DNA of 64,000 nt from contig CM051033.1 in assembly GCA_027627225.1 (NCBI GenBank), positions 45,140,816 to 45,204,815 on the forward strand. Reading direction: 5' to 3'. This DNA is from Congeria kusceri (Eukaryota > Mollusca > Bivalvia > Myida > Dreissenidae). The translations under genes and the position numbers were made by a program. This document shows positions 39,501 through 49,984 of this stretch, in pieces (position 1 is the stretch's first letter; each line of letters opens with the position of its first letter). The notes beneath the pieces are model-generated. The model was not told the DNA's origin. It ran no database searches and was given only the letters and a program-made list of their open reading frames with translations.

Positions 39501-42500
39501 TTGAAAGCAGACAATTTTTTTCTGGCACTCACAATGTGCCAAAAAAATAAATTCTCAGACAAATGTGTGTGAAATCAATTACAAGAAATGGAGCACAAAC
39601 AGCTACTTGTACATTGGTATATGGGAAAAGGGAATTCTATCCCCTTGGGAAGTCTTTGTTTTTTAACGATTAATTTATTGCACTTCATGATGAAGGAAAA
39701 ATGGAACATGTTGAGTCCCAACAGACTGATGCACTTCAGGTACAGTGTATCATAAAATCACAACCAGACACATCATATATGTCACCAATCTCATTAAAAT
39801 CGAATCCAAACCTTGTTAGGATCTGAAGACATTGTATAACAGGTCACATTCAAATGACCTTCAGAACAATAAAATATAAGCCCTGTTTCACCCAATGAAA
39901 TTAGATTATGCACAGCAAAAATTGGCTACGGGTTTCGAAAAGTGAAGCATTTCTAGCTGATCCTCGGGAATAAATCATTTACAGTTAATTTTCACGTGGA
40001 TAACAATGGATATAGCGGTACCTTAGGCGACTAAATATCCAAAGTTCACGTTAATTTCGTGCATAGTTTTTTGTGGTATTTTGTGTATTTAAGTTATAAA
40101 TAAACTTAAACCACTTCATTTAAAGGCAACAATTGGCTCCTGAAAAGTTCATCTAAACGTGACCCCTAATTTTCACGTGGATAACAATGGATATAGCGGT
40201 ACCTTAGGCGACTAAATATCCAAAGTTCACGTTAATTTCGTGCATAGTTTTTTGTGATATTTTGTGTATTTAAGTTATAAATAAACTTAAACCACTTCAT
40301 TTTGAAGGCAACAATTGGCTCCTGAAAAGTTCATCTAAACGTGACCCCTTATGCGGAGTCATCAGATCCAGTCAACGCATAATTTAGTAGCGTCAGAGTG
40401 GAGATGGTTTTAATGAGATTTCATATGTCATCAGCACATTACCATTAGTATCTGTACACAGGCGCTTGCAGATACGGACCTCCGCAGCCAGTCCCACCAT
40501 GGAACATCGGATGTTGTTCTCACTCATCAGCTGCAGGTGAAATATGGGTAATAAGATACATCGTTATCTTAGCTCATACAGTATACTCGCTTTCCATTGG
40601 TTTAGCTGGGTCATGTGCTGACTGTGTATTATTCCATACTATTTAAGTAGCAATCAATATCCAGTCAGTAAAATCATTATTTTAAAATAAACATTCTTGG
40701 TAAGATAAATGGCTACTTACTGACCCGGTACCGTGTGATACAGGGTCACTTAATTTATGTATTATAAACGTTCCATTTTTCGGAGACACATAATTCCGAT
40801 ACAGAATGGGAGTACTTAATGTATTGCATTATCTTGATTTTTTGTGTTGTTGAAACAGACATCAAAGCAATAATTTATTGAAGTTTTAGGTATGAAAACT
40901 ATGCAGATAATAGTTATACTTAATAATACAAATTTTCGGACATGCACCGGATATACATAATTCCGATAAATCATCAACGTGATCGGAGCACCCCAGGACC
41001 AATCGACATTCCAGAAAAATATGATCCCTGATTATAATGTAACATGCATGCACTTTCAATGCCTGTGAGAGTGTGTTACCCTGACTGTTTCCAGGATGTC
41101 CCCAGGGTCACACGTGGTCAGGCTGCCAAATATACACACCACCTCCCTACTGGCATGGCTTGGCATATGCCTGAAATGTTAAAACCACTTTGTAAAACTC
41201 TATGTCAGCAGCTTTTTGTTATTGTTTTTTTATTGAATACTAATACATGCATTTATAATGCCAGGGCTAATGTTTATGGTCTCTAACAAATTTGTTTTCT
41301 CAGAATTTTTAATAAAACTAAATAAACACCATTACCATAATAAAAAAATTGAGCATTGTGGATACTTCATTTGTATCGGTTAATGCTTTTTGCTTGGCAT
41401 GCAATAAGAAGGTAAACTCAATAAATGGATTGGTACTGGATATATAACAATGCCTACTCGGATCAATATCTGAAAAACACAGGTTACAGTATAAAAAGAG
41501 GGCCCTCAGGGCCTTAGAACGCTCACCTGAGACCTTGTAACCTAATTGGAATTTGCATCTCCGAATTGTGGCTTATTTTTATCCCAGGGGCATAATATGA
41601 ACAATCTCAATAAACCTCTGGGCCTTGCGGTTTCAGGTAAAGATTGTTTAAGTAACTTTGCTATTTAAGTCTATATAAAGCATGTGGCTCCTCAGGGTGC
41701 CACCAGATTTGACCCCAGGGGCATAATTTGACAATCTTTGGAAAGGACCACTATGCAATGTTACTTACCAAATATAGGAAAGCTGTGGGCTTTGCCATTT
41801 CAGAGGAGAAGATTTTAAAAATCATTTTGCTATTTAAGTCTATATAAACCATGTGACCCCCGGGGCATGACTAGATTTGACCCCAGCAGAATAATTTAAA
41901 CAATATTTGTAGAGGACCACTATACGTATGTTTCATACCAAATATGAAACCTCTAGGCCTTGCGGTTTCAGAGGAGAATAATTTTGAAGTCATTTTGCTA
42001 TTTAAGTCTATATAAACCATAAGACCCCTGCAGTGTGGTCAGTTTTGACCCATGGGGCATAATTTGAACAATCTTTGTAGAGGACAACTTGAGGATGTTA
42101 CATACCACATACGAAATCTCTGGGCCTTGCAGTTTCAGAGAAGATTTTTAAAGACATTTTGCAAATAAAGTTGATATAAACCATGTGACCCCCGGGACAT
42201 GACCAGTTTTGACCACAGGGGCATAATTTGAACAATCTTTGTAGAGGACTACTATATGATGTTACATACCAAATAAGAAACCTCTAGGCCTTGCGATTTC
42301 TGAGGAGAAGATTTTAAAAGTCATTTTGCTATTTAGGTCTATATAAATCATGTGACCCCCGGGGCATGGCCAGTTTTGACCCCCAGGGGCATCATTTGAA
42401 CAGTATTTGTAGAGGACCACTATAGGAGGTTACATACCAAATATGATACCTATGGGCCTTGCGGTTTCAGAAAAGATTTTTAAAGACATTTTGCTACTTA

Positions 42501-45500
42501 AGTTTATATAAACCCGGGTCGTGGCCAGTTTTGACCCCAGGGGCATATTTGAACATTCTTTGTAGAGGACCACTTTAGGATGTTACATACCAAATATGAA
42601 ACCTCTGGGCCTTGTGGTTTCAGAGGAGAAGATTTTTAAAGTCATTATGCTATATATTCTATACAAACCATGTGACCCCCGGGGCGTGGCCCATTTTGAC
42701 CCCAGGGGCATAACTTGAACAAACTTTGTAAAGGACCACTAAAGGATGTTACATACCAGTTTTGACCCCAGGGGCATAATTTGAACAATCTTTGTAGAGG
42801 ACCACTATAGGATGTTACATACCAAATATGAAACCTCTGGGCCTTGCGGTTTCAGAGGAGAAGATTTTTTAAGTCATTTTGCTATATATTCTATATAAAC
42901 CATATGACCCCCGGAGTGTGGCCAGTTTTGACCCCAGGGGCATAATTTGAACAATCTTTGTAGAGGACCACTATAGTATTTTACATACCAAATATGAAAC
43001 CTCTGGGCCTTGTGGTTTCAGAGGATAAGATTTTTAAAGTTTATACTTTTAAATCTATATTTAGCTCTGGTGACCTACATATGCAGCGGACCGTAACGAT
43101 TTGAACAAGTTTGAAAGAGGGTAACCTAATGATCATTTCTGTGAAGTCTGCCATGTGGTTTAGGAGGAGATGTTGTTTGAATGAAACGTTGACGACGCAC
43201 GCAATGACACACGCACGCACGACGGACATCGGGCGATCACAAAAGCTCACCATGAGCACTTGTGCTCAGGTGAGCTTAAAATGAGATGCGTCATCGGAAA
43301 ACCAGGCTTAATGCATGTGTGTTAAGTGTCGTCCCTGATTAGGTTGTGCAGGCTAATCCAGGACGGCACTTTCCGCATACAGTGGATTTATATTTAGAAG
43401 AGACTTTCTTGAAACAGAAAATACCATAAAAGCAAAAAGTGCCGTCCTGGATTCGCCGATACCACACTTTATGCACATGCATTAAGCCCGGTTTCTCTGG
43501 TACACGCCCAAAATGTTTTTCCAAGACATCCCTGACCCTTATCCTATTACTACAGACGAAACAATCAGATAACGACCCATCGTATTTACTTAAGCTTTAT
43601 CCGATAGCTATTTTTAACACACATTTATTCGATCGTTATTTTTATAATGCTATATATTTCAACGTGACATCATACCAAATAATGATGTTTGTAGTAAACA
43701 CAAAAAAACAGTGATATAACTGGAAAACCAAAGTTATTGCCTCGCGCTCATCGGTTTCTAAGCCTCAGATGGTAAACTTCATCTTTATCCGAGACTCACG
43801 TAATATTATCTATTTTTACATACCTGAGAGTCTGCATGGCCAACTCCAGTGAGTTCTGCAGAGAAGGCTCCCCTTGACAGGTCCGGTCCTTCAGCTTCTG
43901 TACCGCAATGACATGCCGTCGAGGGTTACCTGAGATAGCAGCTCTGATCTTAATATACAGCTGATCTTTACTATCTCGAAGTTGGCGAGAGTTCACAAAT
44001 GACTTTCAGGTATCCGATGTTCGACATATCCTAATATAGACTTTTTAGAAGTATTTAGTATAAATGTTCAATAAATCGTAATATAAAATTAAGATCCTGT
44101 ATACATATGCTGAAATGTTAACCAGTGGTCAATTATTGAAATAAAGTTCACACAATGCTTGTTAAATAGGAGAAGAGGTGTTAAGATGTTTGAAATGTGT
44201 CAAACTTGGGCGTTAACACTACAAGATAAAAAAATAGAAATAAGTGTGGAAATACGTGTTGGGATAGAAAACCACTTTGATATAAACAAAAATTCTAGTT
44301 AAAACATTGAGATAACTTTATTTATGTTCCACAATATAATGACCATTACCACATTTTTGTAAACCATCAAAGTTTCTTTTAACATTTGCAAACAAGAGCA
44401 ACTCACTTTTTAGTGCAGAATTTTCTGTACCCACCTCCAAGCTCAGTGATTTTTTCTGCTCTTTTGTTCTTGGTGACAATGATGCCCAGTTGGCTGATAG
44501 GGTTCTGGTCAAAGTATTCCTCGATGAAATGTTCCAGCAGCTGACAAGCAATATGGTTTACACTGAATCACATGTCTGCTCAATCAAGATTTGTAAATAA
44601 ACTTTGGTTCAAAATATGCTGCATTTCTGAGGTTACATTTTTCCTGTTATGCAACTGCAGGCTTAGATGAAACAGATATTTAAATTAAACAGTATTATTT
44701 AAATTAAATCACACACATCTCAATTTTTATATTTGTGGCATCGCACAGTGAAGTGTCCACAATGAAAGATCTTGAGCAAAATAGTTCTGCCTTGGCCCTT
44801 TCCTCTCTCCACAAACTGTCTGTCTGGGCTGATCAACGCAGACAAGTATTTAATCAATTGCTTTTAAAATTTATGTTTTGCAAAAAAAAAAATCAATTAA
44901 AAATATATGAACATTGTTTAAAACCATAATCTGATGCAAAATCAGGGCTGTTTTTGGCCAATTTTATAGCTGTCATTGGGTCATATTCCCAATGGCAGAA
45001 AGTATCTTTTTTCCAAAATCCAGTCCCAAAAGTTCCAATTGATGGTTTGACTTTCAGATGTTTGGAAATAAGAGACGTTCAGTGCAGAAATAAAGACCGG
45101 TGAAGTTGTAATAATTTTTTTACTGATTTTTTTTAGCTCAGAACATTCTATTATATGTAGTTTATCTATAATTATTCAAATTTTATTAACAAAACAATTA
45201 TAATTTTGCCCAGTTTTCGGTAAATTGACACTAAAATTCCCATTTCATGAGTAAACTCTAAATTCCCAAAATGGTGACAAGAAGCCCTGAAAATAAGGTT
45301 AAAACCCTGGAATTATAAACAATAGGGCCCTGAGGACCATAGGACACTCACCTGAGACTTTGTTTCCCAATTTTAATTTGCATCCCCGAGGCATGGCTTA
45401 TTTTTATCCCAACAATCTTGAACAAACCTCTGGGCCTTGTGGTTTCAGGTAAAGACTTTTAAAGTCATTTTGCAATTTAAGTCTATATAAACCATGTGAC

Positions 45501-48500
45501 CCCTGGTGTGTGGCCAGTTTTGAACCCAGGGGCATAATTTGAACAATCTCTGGAGAGGACCACTATACAATGTTACGTACGAAATATAGGAAAGCTGTGG
45601 GCCTCGCCGTTTCAGAGCAAATTATAAAAGTCATTTTGCTATTTAAGTCTATAAATCATGTGACATCGGGGCGTGACCAGTTTTGACTCCAGGGGCATAA
45701 TTTGAACACTATTTGTAGAGGACCACTATACGATGTTACATACCAAATATGAAACCTCTAGGCCTTGCGGTTTCAGAGGAGAAGAATTTTAAAGTCATTT
45801 TGCTATTTAAGTCTAAATAAACCATGTGACCCCTGGGTGTTGTCAGTTTTGACCCATGGGGCATAATTTGAACAATCTTTGTACAGGACCACTATAGGAT
45901 GTTACATACCAAATACAAAACCTCTGGGCTTTGTGAATTCAGAGGAGATTTTTAAAAACATTTTGCTATTTAAGTTTATATAAAGGATGTGACCCCCGGG
46001 GTGTGGCCAGTTTTGACCCCAGGGGCAAAATTTGAACAATCTTTGTAGAGGACCACTATACGATGTTACATGCCAAATAAGAAACCTCTGGGCCTTGCGA
46101 TTTCTGAGGAGGAGATTTTTAAAGTAATTTCGCTATTTAAGTCTATATCAATCATGTGATCCTGGGGCCAGTTTTGACCCCAGGGGCATAAATTGAACAT
46201 TATTTGTAGAGGACCACTATAGGATGTTACATACCAAATATGAAACCTCTGGGCCTTGCAGTTTCAGAGAAGATTTTTAACGACATTTTGCTATAAATTT
46301 AAGTTTATATAAACCATGTGACCCCCGGAGCGTGGCCAGTTTTGTCCCCAGGGGCACTATTTGAACAGTCTTTGTAGAGGACCACTATAGGATGTTACAT
46401 ACCAAATATGAAACCTCTGGGCCTTGTGGTTTCAGAGGAGAAGATTTTTAAAGTCATTTTGCTATATATTCTATATAAACCATGTGAGCCCCGGGGCGTG
46501 GCCCGGTTTGACCCCTGGGGCATAATTTGAACAAACTTTGTAAAGAACCACTAAAGGATGTTACATACCAAATATGAAACCTCTTGGCCTTGCAGTTTCA
46601 GAGGAGAAGATTTTTAAAGTCAATTTGCTATATATACTATATAAACCATGTGCCCCCTGGGGCGTGGCCCGTTTTGACCCCAGGGGCATAATTTGAACAA
46701 TCTTTGTAGAGGGCCATTATAGGATGTTACATAACCAAATATGAAACCTCTGGGCCCTGTGGTTTCATGGAAGATTTTTCAAGTTAACACTTTTAAAATC
46801 TATTTTTAGCTCTGGTCAGGGATCTCACTAGGATTTTAAAATAGGAGTCCTGGGACTCTTTCCCTTCCCCCTAAAAAGTAGGCGTCCCAAATAGAAAAGA
46901 AATAAAATTTAAGTACGTGACACGCGAAAGAATGGAATTTTTACAATTTATACATTTATGCAATATATTAGTTATAAATAAAATAATAATCATGATAATA
47001 ATAATAATTATTATTATCATTTATATTATTTTTATTGGGTTATGTAAATATAACGATAATATATAATACTTAATCATATCTTATAAAACAAGATTTTTGT
47101 ACCAATAATTAATTTTAAAACAGGTAAATTCTGGACATTTAGCAATTGATGGTCTAAACTTGTTTACTGATTTGTAATGTGTAGGCCTAGTAAAAAGTTA
47201 TGATGCGGTGATTACACTAAAGCATAAGTTACTGTCAAGTACAGTAATTGTGAAACAGGCTAACAACACAAAAATGTAAAAAGGAACCATTATTGGTGAT
47301 ATTAAACACCAAAGTATGTGTTTGCATGTGTTTTACAAATGTTTGTGACCTGTAAAATCGGCGACGAAAATTTTCGCGAGGTCGTGAACATATGTGACGT
47401 TGCAAAATTTTGTACTTAAATTACCGCCAGTATTGTTAATTTATGTCTTGTCAAAGGTGTTATATACTACATAGTTCCTTTAAGTATGATTATTGATCGA
47501 TGCTTTTATATTCCTGTCAAAATTCAGCCCTAGATTTTCGTATAAAATTTCTGTCAAAACAAATCACCATATTACTGAGATTTAGTTGTTATTCATGAAA
47601 TTGGATTGGCAATATAAAGTAATGAAATCACAGGTACTTGTGAATGAAATCAGCTGAAGCTGTTTTTCACTCATTTTAACAATGTTGTTTGTTTTAAGTT
47701 GTCAAATATGTTCAAAACTGTTCTTAATTAAGGAAGCCTTTTGTCACATTTCGGCGATTTCGCACATACTAATTGACTTGTGCATTAAAGCACAGCAATG
47801 AGTGATAAATGTAATTTACCAATGAAAATTAACAGTAACTGTCTGGAATGGTGTGGGCGGAGCTTAAGGACTACTGTGGGCGGAGCTAAAGAACTAGAAT
47901 TTGACAGCTGCAGTGTGTACTGAGGCCGATATTGATTTTATCGCAACTACTGCCGAGTTTACTGCAGGCACTCATGTATGTGTTAAGTAACAGGGTATAT
48001 GCAGTAAGCCAAAAAGCATGCGTCCCAAGGACTCTTGGCATGGGTTTGACATGCGTCCTTTTAAAAAAATATGCGTCCAAATACGCTTGATTTTGCGTTT
48101 CCGAGATCCCTGTCTGGTGAACTACATAGGCAGCAGACATCAACGTTTTGAACAACTTTGAAAGAGGGTCACCCATTCCTGTGAAATTTGGTTAAAATCT
48201 GCCAAGTGGTTTAGGAGGAGATGTTGTTTGAATTAAAAGTTGACGACGGACGCACTCACGGACGGCGGACCAGCGATAAAAAAAGCTCAGGTGAGCTAAA
48301 AAGTATCAATCACTGTTCCTGTTTAGCAGCTCCTTTGGATCCTAACAAGTGTAATGTTACCTTCAATGAGCAAACCAGTCTGGTGGGCCTCAGGTCCTGA
48401 TCATTCATGGAGGCAGACATGTCTATGATGATAAACATGTGCCTCACCTGAAACAAAGGTACCCTTTTTTCATGATTGGATTGTAAATGCTTACAAAACT

Positions 48501-49147
48501 AACTATAGTATAGGGATATACATGTAACTATGTACATTATCAATGAAAGACTCTCACTTTAATTAGAACATAAACAATATAAAACAGTCCTCCAATAAAA
48601 CACAAACTTAACTTTGATCCCATATAACATAGGTCAAGATCATTAATGGAGGATACCAAGTATATTATAGGAGCAAGTTGTGTGACTACCATTCCGAGCC
48701 GGACATTGGTAATTTTCTCGAGAAGTTTTCGCCGCTTGGCCTTGTGTGCAAGGTCATCAATACTGGCCTGTAACGAGCCTTCTGTGTCTTCCTGCAGAAC
48801 CTCCCTGAAATATGAAAAACCATTAAATGTATAAAACTGCGTCTGTGGTAATATTGCTACATTGTCTTAAAAAGAGTACTGGACGACATAAATAATACTT
48901 AGTAGTAATATAATGCATGAAACAATACTTCACTATAAGCAAACCATTCCCATGCGAGCTTAATGGTGTTAAAAAAGGTTTACGGTCATATTTTATGAAA
49001 TAATTGTATTGCATTCGTTAGACATTTCAGTCCAAATGCCAACATATTTCAACTGTCAAATTGCTAATGTCAAAAGCAGGAAAATACTGACCATGTTTTC
49101 TCATATTCTGTTTCCCATCGGTATCCCTTATCGTCATCTTCAGCCAT
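21560..49147 (-). CDS. GTF2H2: TFIIH core subunit p44 (general transcription factor IIH subunit 2)
   Basis: Complete gene, 13 exons: 49092-49147, 48690-48804, 48361-48447, 44435-44540, 43824-43929, 41080-41170, 40443-40530, 38378-38454, 38008-38093, 37341-37444, 36852-36960, 36422-36461, 21560-21691. All phases agree: 398 residues (human about 395). The N-terminus [13 protein letters not shown] is typical of p44. A vWA domain follows, with DMSAS (66-70), [20 protein letters not shown] and [22 protein letters not shown], a zinc motif ([20 protein letters not shown]), [16 protein letters not shown], and a C-terminal RING made of YCYGCQ (343 on) plus [20 protein letters not shown] complete it. 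p44 stimulates XPD helicase in TFIIH for transcription and nucleotide excision repair. The last intron is 14.7 kb, almost all minisatellite, and cuts the RING in two. Exon 12 is only 40 nt. Identity is certain; expression across the last intron is unproven. Confidence 0.96.
24981..30414. repeat. 5,434-bp duplicated block, copy 1
   Basis: Every segment compared by eye in this block matches the segment 5,434 bp to its right, including unit-specific variants and the non-repeat island. Homology breaks to the left of about 24968 and after 35848. Confidence 0.92.
27824..28490. other. Non-repeat island with promoter-like motifs, copy 1
   Basis: A 667-bp unique segment interrupts the array. The flanks GTACAATAG and GTACAAGAG resemble a 9-bp target duplication. 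Inside, within 65 bp, are ATTGG (28031-28035), TGACGTCA (28066-28073, CRE), TCTCGCGAGA (28078-28087) and ATTGG (28090-28094), a grouping seen in housekeeping promoters. No convincing open reading frame follows. It may be a captured promoter, a retrogene remnant or a transposon. Confidence 0.55.
30415..35848. repeat. 5,434-bp duplicated block, copy 2
   Basis: Direct tandem copy of 24981-30414, with no difference found in the segments compared. It is adjacent without spacer, joined within a unit (GGTACAAG|AGTTAAATC). Confidence 0.92.
33258..33924. other. Non-repeat island, copy 2
   Basis: Same sequence as 27824-28490. CRE at 33500-33507 and TCTCGCGAGA at 33512-33521. Confidence 0.55.
36948..36993 (-). 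promoter_or_regulatory. Duplicated 3' splice site of GTF2H2 exon 11
   Basis: A 23-bp unit (GACACCAACGTCAAACCTGG AGT on +) occurs twice in tandem, covering the acceptor and first bases of the exon. On the - strand there are therefore two ACTCCAG|GT acceptors 23 nt apart. The proximal one (AG at 36961-36962) keeps the frame. The distal one would add 23 nt and bring a TGA into frame after nine codons. Confidence 0.75.
37567..37671. repeat. 21-bp tandem repeat, 5 copies
   Basis: Unit ACTTAGTTACAGTTACCCTA T, in the GTF2H2 intron between 37444 and 38008. The short CCCTA piece is not a telomere repeat, since it occurs once per 21 bp. Confidence 0.93.
38489..39420 (+). mobile_element. Tandem-core repeat element (type D)
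   Basis: Begins with CAAGAGCTGTCAGAGGACAG (containing the hairpin GCTGTC-AGAG-GACAGC) and GCGCTCAACT. It continues as about five diverged ~165-bp units (CATAACTCTGTCAAAATACA... GTTTCAAGTGAATAACTTAT) and ends near CAGACGTGGATGCCGATGCC GGGG. Non-coding. I recall this kind of repeat from bivalve genomes. It lies in a GTF2H2 intron. Confidence 0.65.
39987..40349. repeat. 181-bp tandem duplication
   Basis: Two consecutive nearly identical 181-bp copies starting TTTTCACGTGGATAACAATG and ending CATCTAAACGTGACCCCT. They differ by a G/A and a small gap. Intronic in GTF2H2. Confidence 0.92.
41497..43277 (+). mobile_element. Tandem-core element, type A, with terminal hairpin
   Basis: Starts AGAGGGCCCTCAGGGCCTTA and CGCTCACCTGAG. 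The core is about ten ~165-bp units (CCAGGGGCATAATTTGAACA ... CTGGGCCTTGCGGTTTCAGA). The 3' part is unique (GCGGACCGTAACGATTTGAA) with an ACGCACGCACGACGGACATC tail and a terminal hairpin AGCTCACCATGAGCACTTGT to GGTGAGCT at 43244-43276. Non-coding. The architecture resembles bivalve 'pearl'-like elements or non-autonomous rolling-circle transposons. Intronic in GTF2H2. Confidence 0.75.
43290..43510. mobile_element. Palindromic MITE
   Basis: Left end AACCAGGCTTAATGCATGTG and right end CACATGCATTAAGCCCGGTT are inverted copies of about 20 bp. Inside, GTCGTCCCTGATTAG and GTGCCGTCCTGGATT are also inverted relative to each other. About 220 bp, non-coding, in a GTF2H2 intron next to the type A element. 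Confidence 0.75.
45323..48297 (+). mobile_element. Tandem-core element, type A, second copy, interrupted
   Basis: Same family as 41497-43277: start AGGGCCCTGAGGACCATAGG, about nine core units to 46800, then a nested transposon (46817-48112), then the remaining 3' part (CATCAACGTTTTGAACAAC..., GACGGACGCACTCACGGACG) ending AGCTCAGGTGAGCT. The inner part of the terminal hairpin (GAGCACTTGTGCTC) is missing in this copy. It lies in the intron between GTF2H2 exons 3 and 4. Confidence 0.75.
46817..48112. mobile_element. Nested DNA transposon, non-autonomous
   Basis: 1,296 bp with perfect 10-bp inverted ends, CAGGGATCTC and GAGATCCCTG. It is flanked by TCTGGT at 46811-46816 and 48113-48118; joining the flanks restores the host element's CTCTGGTGA reading. 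No open frame of length. The CAGGG ends suggest hAT, but the visible duplication is 6 bp, not the usual 8, so the superfamily is open. Confidence 0.85.
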
Positions 49148-49984
49148 CACTGTGCAAATCCTCCTCCTTTTCGAATGTGTAAATATGTGTTGAAACTGTC
49201 CAGAATTTGTCGAGAACAAGCACAAATGTATTTATAACTTTGTAAAATTACCAGATTGATTGTGCAAATAATGCCGTAATATCTCCTTTTTCTCTCGAGA
49301 AGAGCACTAACAACACAAAGTGATGCAAATACCTAAAAGAAAATGGGTTATTTAACACTAATTTTATTCGTATTTCGTAAACTTCACTAATTGGGCGAAG
49401 CGCACGTGATAGCGCTCCATGAAATGCACACATCTATGATCCAGTCTTTTAATCAGGTTTTATCTGGTACTGTATAGTTATGCTCTGTTTCTGCTAACAA
49501 TCTAATTAATTCAAGAAAAAATTATGAATTTATTTGTTTAATTAGTGATTGTTTTATGCATTGTATAGTGTTATTTGGCAGTATGGTTCATAAATAAAAG
49601 CTCAAAATACATTGTAAATTCAACTGATAAGCAACGAACTATCGAATCGCAGCCATGACTTAGGGGTGCGTTGTTAAATTGTGCATTTGCGGACATAAGA
49701 GTTGCACTGATTCCATGTCTAGACCGCGCCATTAACTTTTGCCTGTGACGCTATGCACAACAAAGGGACGTACTATGGTGACAAAAATACATACATAAAA
49801 TCTATCCATATTTTTAATCCACTGGTTTAATAAATCATAAAATACTGCATGATTAATCCGCTGTTTGGACATTTTGTACCCAAACAAATTCACGAGTAAT
49901 GTTTTAATGGTTAAAATTCGATTATTTGTCAGTTTAATCGATTTTCACATCAAACACTGCTGTAGCAAGACTAAGTATACAAAG

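Noticed and set aside
41120..41145. Suspected frameshift in GTF2H2 exon 6
   Set aside because: Re-reading the bases (GTGGTGTGTATATTTGGC on the - strand) gives an open frame; the first reading was a copying slip.
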